The notes under the pieces were generated by a model. The model saw only the letters and a program-made list of their open reading frames with translations. It was not told where the DNA came from and ran no database searches. A stretch of 16,768 nt of DNA from Bacteroidales bacterium UBA5621 (GTDB lineage: Bacteria; Bacteroidota; Bacteroidia; Bacteroidales; VadinHA17), in NCBI GenBank assembly GCA_002424525.1, contig DIKJ01000230.1:1-16768 (forward strand). The letters run 5' to 3'. The translations under genes and the position numbers were made by a program. Below, one piece after another: positions 7,757 through 14,126 of the stretch. How positions within the stretch are numbered: position 1 is the first letter of the stretch; the number at the start of each line of letters is the position of its first letter.

Positions 7757-8338
7757 TTATACGAGGTCACATGCATCCGGGGGCATCCAGTGTGCCGCTT
7801 TTCCCTCCCATTTAACATTACAGCCGATGGGATTTGTTACCGGTACCGATATCTTCTTTCCGGAAGTCAGTTCATCAAGTGCATTATCCAGATCATTAAC
7901 AGTCATTCTGGATGTATCTCGCGGTGAATCAACACCTCTGCCTGTATAGACAAGGATCCTTTTCTCGTCGAAAACGTAGAAATGAGGCGTGCGCAAGGCT
8001 CCATAGGCTTTTGCTGTTGACTGATCCTTATCATACAGATAGACCCAGGGAAATTTGTATTTGTTCATGCGGGCAACCATATTCGGAAAACTGTCCTCCT
8101 CATATGTATTCTCGCTGTTGGAATTAATGCCGGCAAAGCCCACTCCCAAAGGAAGATATTTTTCTGCAGTCGCCCTGGTGACTTCGTCCGATCCGGTAAC
8201 GTAAGGGCAGTGATTGCATGTAAAGAAAATGACCAGATATTTATACTTGTCAAATTCTGAAAGGCTGTAATCGTTCCCGTCTGTCGACGGGAGCCTGAAG
8301 TTTTTAGCCTTTTGTCCCGGTTGTAATGTGTAAGCCAT
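7757..8338 (-). CDS. Thioredoxin-fold redoxin (AhpC/TSA-like) protein
   Basis: The 193-residue protein has the redoxin layout: [17 protein letters not shown] (5-21) before the first strand, [12 protein letters not shown] (36-47) with a CxxC pair at Cys41 and Cys44, then [11 protein letters not shown] containing the cis-Pro loop. The CNHCPYV motif and a C-terminal [14 protein letters not shown] tail are typical of a widespread thiol-disulfide/peroxiredoxin-like family often annotated 'thioredoxin family protein'. No signal peptide is evident, so it is probably cytoplasmic. It lies upstream of the GH20 gene (80 bp gap) and downstream of the creatininase-family gene (58 bp gap) on the same strand. 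The physiological partner is unknown; a role in peroxide or disulfide handling is inferred from the motif. Confidence 0.9.
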   Translation of the reverse strand: MAYTLQPGQKAKNFRLPSTDGNDYSLSEFDKYKYLVIFFTCNHCPYVTGSDEVTRATAEKYLPLGVGFAGINSNSENTYEEDSFPNMVARMNKYKFPWVYLYDKDQSTAKAYGALRTPHFYVFDEKRILVYTGRGVDSPRDTSRMTVNDLDNALDELTSGKKISVPVTNPIGCNVKWEGKAAHWMPPDACDLV

Positions 8339-8396
8339 GTTTCTGCCAATTTGGTTAATATTTTCGCAATAATAGTTGATTACCCTTTAACATATT

Positions 8397-9269
8397 TTAT
8401 TTCAGAGGATTGTCAGCTCTTTTATTGAATTCCTCCTGCAACTGTTCGATTGTGTTGTTAGCCTTCAGGTATTTAATCAAAGAGGCAAGCTGTTTTGCAT
8501 CCCTGGTAATCAGAAGCTCTCCAAGTCTTTTGTTGGGCTCAGCCACATCGCTGGCATAGTGGTTCGGGTATCTTGCATACCACCATATGCCTGTATAACC
8601 AAACTGCAGCTGATTCAGCTTTCCCTGATCAAGACCCGATTCGTTTTTTATAGCTGACTGATCGACAAGATCTGGCCTGATATAGGTCATTTCCGCCGTT
8701 TCTCTCTCTCCTGCATGACCATCGAGCGTTGCTTTGGTCAGCGATTTGATCTCTTTGTTCATTTCTGCATCCGCGCCTGCCTGAAACAATACCACAGTAT
8801 AATCTTTTCGGCCTGCCAGCTGCGACTGGCAGAAATACTGAAGAAAACTCGTATTGCCTCCATGACCGTTTAGCAGGATGATTTTTTTCAGACCATTCCT
8901 GGCCAGCTCACTGCAGCTCTCCTCCAGCAATTTCCATAACAGTTCATTACTGTATGCCAGCGTTCCGGGCTGATGCCTCGCCTCAAAGATCTGCCCGAAA
9001 TAATAAGGAGGAAAGACCACTGCGTATTCAAGCTGTGCGGCTTTAAAGGCTCTCTCCCTTGCTTCGAACATGTCGGTGCCGAGAGGAAGGTGAGGGCCAT
9101 GTTTCTCGATAACGCCCAACGGTATCACGCAAACACCTCCTGCAAGCTCTGCGGCTTTGACAAATTGAGGTGATGTCAGTTCTTCAAACTTGTACGGAAG
9201 GTTGCTCTGCTGTGCATAAGTCGACGCGAACAGAAACAAAATGATCAGAAATGATAATAATCTTTTCAT
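8397..9269 (-). CDS. Exported creatininase-family amidohydrolase
   Basis: The 290-residue product starts with a signal peptide (MKRLLSFLIILFLFASTYAQ). The creatininase fold is evident: PLGVIEKHGPHLPLGTD (50-66), placing Glu55, His57 and Asp66 at the same spacing as the metal ligands Glu34, His36 and Asp45 of creatininase; NGHGGN (134-139) with His136; and DGHAGERETA (183-192), supplying a further acidic ligand. Family members hydrolyse cyclic or linear amides (creatinine, formamidopyrimidines, mycofactocin peptide) with two metals. The substrate here is not deducible. Most characterised members are cytoplasmic, so an exported form is somewhat unusual, although it is seen in Bacteroidota. It is co-oriented with the redoxin, GH20 and esterase genes. 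A heptad repeat lies 42 bp upstream of its start. Confidence 0.92.
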   Translation of the reverse strand: MKRLLSFLIILFLFASTYAQQSNLPYKFEELTSPQFVKAAELAGGVCVIPLGVIEKHGPHLPLGTDMFEARERAFKAAQLEYAVVFPPYYFGQIFEARHQPGTLAYSNELLWKLLEESCSELARNGLKKIILLNGHGGNTSFLQYFCQSQLAGRKDYTVVLFQAGADAEMNKEIKSLTKATLDGHAGERETAEMTYIRPDLVDQSAIKNESGLDQGKLNQLQFGYTGIWWYARYPNHYASDVAEPNKRLGELLITRDAKQLASLIKYLKANNTIEQLQEEFNKRADNPLK

Positions 9270-9310
9270 AATTTATTGATTTATAATAATTAATATATTC
9301 ATTTTGAATC

Positions 9311-9338
9311 AACTAGTAACTAGTAACTTAGGTTAATT
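9311..9338. repeat. Imperfect 7-bp tandem repeat, about 4 units
   Basis: Units AACTAGT, AACTAGT, AACTTAG and degenerate GTTAATT. It is intergenic, between the YciI stop and the creatininase start. The array ends in GGTTAATT, as does the one at 15724. Confidence 0.75.
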
Positions 9339-9384
9339 AATTGTTTAGAATAATATGTTGTGTCAGAATAATTCATTTTGAAGC

Positions 9385-9675
9385 TCATTCTATTTTCGCA
9401 AGCCGGAAAGGCCTGATCTCAATCTTTTCCCAGACGTTTTGTGTTACATAGGGTTCATCTTTTAACCTTTCTTCCAGCGCAGACCTGTCAGGGAATTCAT
9501 AAACGATCATGGAACCGGTCATCTTTCCATTTTCGTCAAGGATGGCCCCGCCAAGAAGGAATTCACCGGATGTTTTTAGCAGAGCCACTTTTTCAAGATG
9601 TTCCGGCCGGGCCCGGAGCCTGCGTTCGTAAGCTTCACTGTCGGTGGCATCATAAGCAATAAGAAGGAATTGCAT
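9385..9675 (-). CDS. YciI-family protein
   Basis: The 96-residue protein is a single YciI (YCII) domain: MQFLLIAYDATDSEAYERRLRARPEHLEKV with His26 and the preceding Asp residues that form the usual His-Asp pair, then FLLGGAILDENGKMTGSMIVYEF and DEPYVTQNVWEKIEIRPF. YciI proteins are small ferredoxin-like dimers of uncertain biochemical role, proposed to act as enzymes or accessory domains. Length and motif spacing are normal. A box CAAATTTA at 9713-9720 (TAAATTTG on the minus strand) lies 38 bp upstream of the start and is a good -7 candidate. The gene is divergent from the patatin-like gene across 144 bp. It may head the minus-strand run that continues through creatininase, although a 115-bp gap with a heptad repeat separates them. 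Confidence 0.92.
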   Translation of the reverse strand: MQFLLIAYDATDSEAYERRLRARPEHLEKVALLKTSGEFLLGGAILDENGKMTGSMIVYEFPDRSALEERLKDEPYVTQNVWEKIEIRPFRLAKIE

Positions 9676-9712
9676 GAATCTTGTTTTAATTGTTTAACAT
9701 ATCACGGACGTT

Positions 9713-9720
9713 CAAATTTA
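9713..9720 (-). promoter_or_regulatory. Candidate Bacteroidota -7 box for the YciI gene
   Basis: The minus strand reads TAAATTTG, an exact match to the Bacteroidota primary-sigma -7 consensus TAnnTTTG, 38 bp before the ATG. No TTTG -33 element is seen at the expected spacing, which is common. Confidence 0.45.
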
Positions 9721-9778
9721 AACAATTGAACAAAGCAACATCTCTTAATTATTGTTAATATTTTCCCTTTCGATTGCT

Positions 9779-9786
9779 TATATTTG
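9779..9786 (+). promoter_or_regulatory. Candidate Bacteroidota -7 box for the patatin-like gene
   Basis: TATATTTG matches TAnnTTTG exactly and ends 33 bp before the ATG at 9820. It overlaps an in-frame TTG at 9784, which argues that the longer frame from 9784 is not the real start. A TTG at 9752-9754 is too far upstream (24-bp spacer) to be a convincing -33 element. Confidence 0.5.
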
Positions 9787-9819
9787 CCTGATTCTTTAAG
9801 TGAAAGCACAATAATTTCT

Positions 9820-10602
9820 ATGGCAGGGAAAAAGTATAAAATCGGCCTGGTGTTGAGTGGTGGCGGTGCAAGGGGTTTCGCTCATCTAGGTGTATTACAG
9901 GCACTTAATGAAGCAGGTATCTTCCCTGATGTCATATCCGGAACAAGTGCGGGTGCTCTTGCAGGAGTAATGTATGCCGACGGCTACAAACCTGAAGAGA
10001 TAATGAGCATGATGAACTCCAACAGCAGGCTCACATACATCAGGCCGACCGTCCCAAGGGAGGGACTGCTGCAGATATCCGGCATTGTGCGTATCCTGAA
10101 GGATAATCTTAGGGCAAAGAGATTCGAAGATCTGAAGATCCCCCTTTTTGTGACCGCAACAAATCTCAACGCCGGAAAGATCGTATATTTCTCAAAGGGA
10201 GAACTGATAAATCCGGTAATTGCCTCAGCAAGTATCCCGGTTCTCTTCAAACCCGTAGTGATCAACAAGGTTTATTATGTTGACGGAGGTGTCCTCGATA
10301 ATATGCCCATCAAACCCATTGAAAAGAAATGCAGGATCATCATAGGTTCATTCGTTAACCCGACAGGGCCTGAAGAGGATATGGGCAGTCTTATCAAGAT
10401 CGCAGAGCGTTCCTTTATGCTCAGCATGTCGAGGGAGATTGCAGAAAGATCCAAGAAATTTGATGTTTTTATTGCTCCGCTTGAACTGAGAAATTACAGT
10501 ATTCTTGACCCTGAAAAATCGCGTGAGGTTTTTGATCTGGGCTACAATGCCACAAAAGGAAAACTTGCGGATCCCGAAACCAGAAAGATCTTCGGTATCT
10601 GA
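9820..10602 (+). CDS. Patatin-like phospholipase (RssA/YchK type)
   Basis: From the ATG at 9820 the protein has 260 residues, close to the usual length of small bacterial patatins. Motifs in order: GLVLSGGGARGFAHLGVLQAL (9-29) containing the GGGxRG oxyanion hole; ISGTSAGAL (39-47) with nucleophile Ser43 in GxSxG; ASASIPVLFKPV (135-146); and YVDGGVLDNMP (153-163) with catalytic Asp155. The Ser-Asp dyad is therefore complete. It is predicted to hydrolyse acyl ester bonds of phospholipids or related lipids. No signal peptide or membrane segment is present, so it is cytoplasmic or peripheral. It is convergent with nfo (16 bp between stops) and has its own promoter. Substrate and physiological role are unknown. 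Confidence 0.95.
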   Translation: MAGKKYKIGLVLSGGGARGFAHLGVLQALNEAGIFPDVISGTSAGALAGVMYADGYKPEEIMSMMNSNSRLTYIRPTVPREGLLQISGIVRILKDNLRAKRFEDLKIPLFVTATNLNAGKIVYFSKGELINPVIASASIPVLFKPVVINKVYYVDGGVLDNMPIKPIEKKCRIIIGSFVNPTGPEEDMGSLIKIAERSFMLSMSREIAERSKKFDVFIAPLELRNYSILDPEKSREVFDLGYNATKGKLADPETRKIFGI

Positions 10603-10618
10603 CAGGCACACAATGCGA

Positions 10619-11461
10619 TTATCTTATCAGTGAATAGAGTTTTCTGATCTCCCCGGCCCACAAGGTCTCGTCAGGGGTTTCAAGTATCAGAGGGATATTA
10701 TCGAACCGTTCATCGTTCATAATGGGGATAAAAGGATCGACACCCAGAAAACCGTTCCCAAGTGTCTCGTGACGGTCAACCCTGGTGGCAAAATCCTTTT
10801 TTGAATCATTCAGATGCATCCCCTTCAGATATGAAAAACCGATGATTTTTTCAAAGAGTTCAAAGGTGTTCCGGAAGCCCTCTGCTGACTTGACGTCGTA
10901 TCCCGAGGTATAAGCATGGCATGTATCGATGCAAACCCCGACCCTCGACTTATCCTCCACCCTGTCGATGATATAACTTATCTGTTCAAATGTATGGCCA
11001 AGATTTGTTCCCTGTCCGGCAGTATTTTCTATCACTGCTATAACGCCTTTGGTTTTGTCGAGGATTATGTTAACCGACTCGGCTATCCTGGCCAGGCACT
11101 CTTCCGGATCTATCTGCTTCAGGTGGCTTCCGGGATGGAAATTGAGCCTGTCGAGTCCCAGCTGTTCACAGCGTCTCATCTCATCAAGGAAGGCGGCTCT
11201 TGATCTCTCCAGTGGCTCTTTTTCCGGATGACCCAGGTTAATGAGATAACTATCGTGTGGCAGGATCTGAAATGGTTTGTAATCATATTTCTCACAGTTT
11301 GCCCGGAATTCCGAGATGCTGTTCTTCGTCAAGGGATTCGAAAACCACTGTTTTTGATTTTTAGTAAAGAATGCAAAGGCTTTTGCCCCTATCGCATGCG
11401 CGTTCAGCGGTGCGTTCTGCACTCCGCCCTCAGCGCTTACATGAGCTCCGATATATTTCAT
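10619..11461 (-). CDS. nfo: Deoxyribonuclease IV (AP endonuclease, endonuclease IV)
   Basis: The 280-residue protein matches endonuclease IV over its full length: [14 protein letters not shown] at the start, [54 protein letters not shown] and [12 protein letters not shown], then LILETPDE. All nine metal ligands of the family are present and fall on the same numbers as in the E. coli enzyme: His69, His109, Glu145, Asp179, His182, His216, Asp229, His231 and Glu261. It cleaves the phosphodiester 5' to abasic sites in base excision repair, using three zinc ions. The start is fixed by the conserved N-terminus. It lies downstream of the PurF-like gene on the same strand, separated by 125 bp filled largely with two heptad repeat arrays. 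Confidence 0.98.
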   Translation of the reverse strand: MKYIGAHVSAEGGVQNAPLNAHAIGAKAFAFFTKNQKQWFSNPLTKNSISEFRANCEKYDYKPFQILPHDSYLINLGHPEKEPLERSRAAFLDEMRRCEQLGLDRLNFHPGSHLKQIDPEECLARIAESVNIILDKTKGVIAVIENTAGQGTNLGHTFEQISYIIDRVEDKSRVGVCIDTCHAYTSGYDVKSAEGFRNTFELFEKIIGFSYLKGMHLNDSKKDFATRVDRHETLGNGFLGVDPFIPIMNDERFDNIPLILETPDETLWAGEIRKLYSLIR

Positions 11462-11500
11462 ACAAGTGGAATTTTAATTTACAATATCTTTTGAAAAGGT

Positions 11501-11528
11501 TCTCGGTGCTGGGTACTCGGTACTGGGT
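11501..11528. repeat. Imperfect 7-bp tandem repeat, 4 units (consensus RCTSGGT)
   Basis: Units TCTCGGT, GCTGGGT, ACTCGGT and ACTGGGT, intergenic between nfo and the PurF-like gene. A second, unrelated-looking heptad array begins 13 bp further on. Confidence 0.85.
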
Positions 11529-11541
11529 CTTGTGCACCCTT

Positions 11542-11583
11542 CTCTACGCTCTACGCTCTCCGCTCTCCGCTCCCCGCTCCCTG
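11542..11583. repeat. 7-bp tandem repeat, 6 units (consensus CTCYMCG)
   Basis: Units CTCTACG twice, CTCTCCG twice, CTCCCCG and CTCCCTG: a stepwise drift across the array. It ends 3 bp before the stop codon of the PurF-like gene (11587-11589). Confidence 0.9.
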
Positions 11584-11586
11584 CCA

Positions 11587-12990
11587 TCAGCAATACCCCG
11601 ACCCATCCCAGCAATGGGTACAGACTCTCTCTTTCGGTAACCCGATTGCATCCACCAGATCATCCAGCCGCTGATAGATAAGAGTATCAAGATCAAGATT
11701 TTCTGCAATCCTTGCCACCATTGCCCTGTACTTTTCCGAATCCGGATCTGAATAACCAATAATATCATCGCCCTCGTCGCCCAGCTGATTAATAGCCTTT
11801 CGCCCGGCCAGCTCAAGCGGCGTCCTCGACTGTGAAAAATTAAGGAAGATACAGGGGAACAAAAGCGGTGGACAGGCTATCCTCATATGAACCTCAGCGG
11901 CTCCTGCCCGCCTCAGGTCGATCGTGCTGTCTTTCATCTGCGTGCCTCTAACAATACTGTCGTCGATGAATATCATACTCTTGCCGTCGACGATCTCCCT
12001 GTTGGGTATAAGTTTCATTCTGGCAACAAGATTCCTCTGTTCCTGATCCTGAGGCATAAAACTGCGCGGCCATGTCGGGGTATATTTTGAGTAGGCGCGC
12101 TTATACGGAATACGCTTTTCATTGCTGTATCCTATCGCATGCCCCACGCCCGAATCAGGAATGCCGCATACAAAATCAGCAGGTACCGGATCTCTTTTAG
12201 CAAGGTTTGCACCACACCGGTAACGGCACTCTTCCACATTAATATTTTCATAATATGAAGGAGGATATCCGTAATAGACCCACAGGAAAGCGCATATCTG
12301 CATCTTCTCTCCGGGTTTTCTGAGGGTTGTAATGCCTGACTGGCTGACATGCACGATCTCTCCCGGACCCACAAAATATTCCGTTTCATAACCTATGTTC
12401 GGGAAAGAGCTAGTTTCAATGGCAACTGCATACGCATCTTTTTTCTTTCCGATGACCACCGGGGTACGTCCCAGCTTGTCGCGTGCAGCAATTATTCCAT
12501 CCTCTGTCAGTATCATAAGGGAGCATGAACCCTTTATGCTCTCAAATACATTCTCAATCCCTGAGACAAATGAGTCTTTTTCGCAGATAAGGTTTGCAAT
12601 GACCTCTGTGGGATTGATGTTACCCTCAAAATTTTCTGTAAAATGATATCTTTTTTCAAGGAACCTGTTCTCAAGCTCTTCGAGGTTAAGCAGCCGCGCT
12701 ACAGTCACTATTGCAAACCGGCCAAGATGCGAATTGAAAAGGATCGGCTGGGGATCGGTGTCGCTTATAACTCCCAGGCCGGAGTATCCCCTGAATCCTC
12801 CCAGCTCATCTTCAAACTTGCTCCTGAAGTATGCATTCTCAAGATTATGTATTGATCGGCGGAATCCCTTACCGGGTACAATAAAAACCATCCCGGCCCG
12901 TTTTGTCCCCAAATGAGAATGATAATCAGTTCCATAAAACACATCCTTCACGCAATCGTTCTTTGAAACCACTCCGAAAAAACCACTCAT
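11587..12990 (-). CDS. PurF-like amidophosphoribosyltransferase paralogue with Ser replacing the catalytic Cys
   Basis: The ATG at 12990-12988 gives 467 residues beginning MSGFFGV, aligned with the CGVFGI start of mature PurF; the frame open to 13056 adds 22 unconserved residues with no Cys. The N-terminal Ntn glutaminase half (1-230) is degenerate: Ser2 in place of the nucleophile Cys (codon AGT), FRGYSGLG where PurF has GHxRYxTxG, and no HNGNL equivalent. The PRTase half is well kept: CGIPDSGVGHAIGY (275-288) and IFIDDSIVRGT (340-350), the PRPP loop. Cys233, Cys380, Cys457 and Cys460 align with the four [4Fe-4S] ligands of B. subtilis PurF (236, 382, 437, 440). It is probably a cluster-containing PRTase paralogue that does not use glutamine in the normal way. 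Function unknown; a separate true PurF would be expected elsewhere in the genome. Confidence 0.9.
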   Translation of the reverse strand: MSGFFGVVSKNDCVKDVFYGTDYHSHLGTKRAGMVFIVPGKGFRRSIHNLENAYFRSKFEDELGGFRGYSGLGVISDTDPQPILFNSHLGRFAIVTVARLLNLEELENRFLEKRYHFTENFEGNINPTEVIANLICEKDSFVSGIENVFESIKGSCSLMILTEDGIIAARDKLGRTPVVIGKKKDAYAVAIETSSFPNIGYETEYFVGPGEIVHVSQSGITTLRKPGEKMQICAFLWVYYGYPPSYYENINVEECRYRCGANLAKRDPVPADFVCGIPDSGVGHAIGYSNEKRIPYKRAYSKYTPTWPRSFMPQDQEQRNLVARMKLIPNREIVDGKSMIFIDDSIVRGTQMKDSTIDLRRAGAAEVHMRIACPPLLFPCIFLNFSQSRTPLELAGRKAINQLGDEGDDIIGYSDPDSEKYRAMVARIAENLDLDTLIYQRLDDLVDAIGLPKERVCTHCWDGSGYC

Positions 12991-13051
12991 ATAATTGAAT
13001 ATTAATAGATTAACATTGTTTGGTGAGCTTGTAAAATTAAACAATGAAATC

Positions 13052-13108
13052 CACATGATTGATCCCGATCACAAAGAAATATGAAAATAATTCAATTTCA
13101 ATCATGTG
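13052..13108. repeat. Perfect 11-bp inverted repeat with 35-nt spacer
   Basis: CACATGATTGA (13052-13062) and TCAATCATGTG (13098-13108) lie in the 230-bp divergent region between the PurF-like gene and the coiled-coil protein gene. It may be a paired operator, a hairpin in a leader, or a remnant of a small element. Nothing else is identifiable in 12991-13220 except the -7 box at 13181. Confidence 0.6.
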
Positions 13109-13180
13109 TGATTCCATCCGGCCATTAAAAATAAAATATTTACGGATGAAACAGATTTATTAAAATTATCGGGATATTAT

Positions 13181-13188
13181 TAATTTTG
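13181..13188 (+). promoter_or_regulatory. Candidate Bacteroidota -7 box for the coiled-coil membrane protein gene
   Basis: TAATTTTG matches TAnnTTTG exactly and is followed by CACC, 32 bp before the ATG at 13221. No clear -33 TTTG is seen. Position and extent fit a short 5' leader. Confidence 0.5.
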
Positions 13189-13220
13189 CACCAGTAAACT
13201 AATTAAAGACAACGGAATAA

Positions 13221-14126
13221 ATGACAGACGCAAAAGAAATTACGCCGGTTGAAAGGCCTGAGAAAAAAAGTGCTCCCATTGCCATGATCGCGACTTCGAT
13301 CATCCTGGCAGCATTATTGATTTTTATTGTAGTAATGTATTTCGATCAGAGAGGCAAAATGATCGAAATGGAGACCGTCCTTACCAATGAGAAGGATTCA
13401 CTTGCCAACGAGCTCAGGAGGATGGTTTATGCCTACGATACTATGGTGGCAAACAACGACACCCTGCAGGCAAGCCTGGACAAGGAAAAGGACAGGATCG
13501 TTCAGTTGTTGTCAATCAATGCATCCAATGTCCAGCTCATAAAAAAATACCGGAGCGAGATCACCACGATGAGAGAGATAATGAAGAGCTATATAGTTCA
13601 GATCGATTCGCTTAACACCCGGAATAAACAGCTTGTTGCCGAAAACATTGATATCAAACAGCAGATGAGCGCAGTTCAGAGCACCAATGTCGAGCTGACC
13701 AGGGTTAAGGAAGAGCTTGGCGCCAAAGTTGTTGTGGCTTCTGTCATTCAGGCCAAGGATATAGCTGCGGTCGCACTGAACAAGAACCGTAAAGAGACTT
13801 CGAGGATCAACCTTCTGAACAAACTCAGGGTCTGTTTTACCCTCAGGGAAAACCCCCTTGCACAGGCAGGTGAAAAAGAGGTGTTTCTGAGAGTCATAAG
13901 ACCCGACTCCCTCGTCATAACCAACAGCCCCGACAACCTTTTTTCCTACAGGGACAACCGGCTGATCCATTCAGCCAGCCGCCTGGTAGATTACATGAAT
14001 CAGGATATTGAAATGTGTATTTTTGTTGACAATACAGGTGATTTCATCATAGGTAATTACAGCGTTGAGCTATACCTCGAAAATAATATTATCGGCAGGT
14101 CCACTTTTATGCTCAGCAGGAGATAA
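13221..14126 (+). CDS. Membrane-anchored coiled-coil protein, conserved in Bacteroidota
   Basis: The 301-residue protein has a short charged cytoplasmic N-terminus, one transmembrane segment at about 19-40 (an uninterrupted Ile/Leu/Val/Ala stretch), a long heptad-rich helical region at about 45-175 (EMETVLTNEKDSLANELRRM, REIMKSYIVQIDSLNTRN, ENIDIKQQMS) and a compact C-terminal domain at about 190-301 with FTLRENPLAQAGEKEVFLRV and a beta-rich IIGNYSVELYLEN end. This matches a common Bacteroidota hypothetical family sometimes mislabelled as chromosome-partition or SMC proteins because of the coiled coil; I see no ATPase motif. The C-terminal domain probably faces the periplasm. Function unknown. 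Its stop abuts the convergent hemW stop with no gap, and a terminator-like hairpin lies 50 bp beyond it. Confidence 0.85.
   Translation: MTDAKEITPVERPEKKSAPIAMIATSIILAALLIFIVVMYFDQRGKMIEMETVLTNEKDSLANELRRMVYAYDTMVANNDTLQASLDKEKDRIVQLLSINASNVQLIKKYRSEITTMREIMKSYIVQIDSLNTRNKQLVAENIDIKQQMSAVQSTNVELTRVKEELGAKVVVASVIQAKDIAAVALNKNRKETSRINLLNKLRVCFTLRENPLAQAGEKEVFLRVIRPDSLVITNSPDNLFSYRDNRLIHSASRLVDYMNQDIEMCIFVDNTGDFIIGNYSVELYLENNIIGRSTFMLSRR

Noticed and set aside
9710..9731. Inverted repeat GTTCAA/TTGAAC between the YciI and patatin genes
   Set aside because: Only six AT-rich base pairs with a 10-nt loop and no T-tract; expected by chance in such DNA, although it overlaps the YciI -7 box.
11501..11583. 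Possible CRISPR array
   Set aside because: The repeats are 7 bp and directly abutting, with no spacers, and there are no cas genes.
12991..13056. N-terminal extension of the PurF-like protein as a cleaved propeptide
   Set aside because: The extension has no Cys at the junction and no similarity to known PurF propeptides; the residue after Met at 12990 is Ser.
13512..13970. Open frame of 152 codons on the minus strand inside the coiled-coil protein gene
   Set aside because: Antisense shadow of a well-supported gene with its own promoter; no family resemblance.
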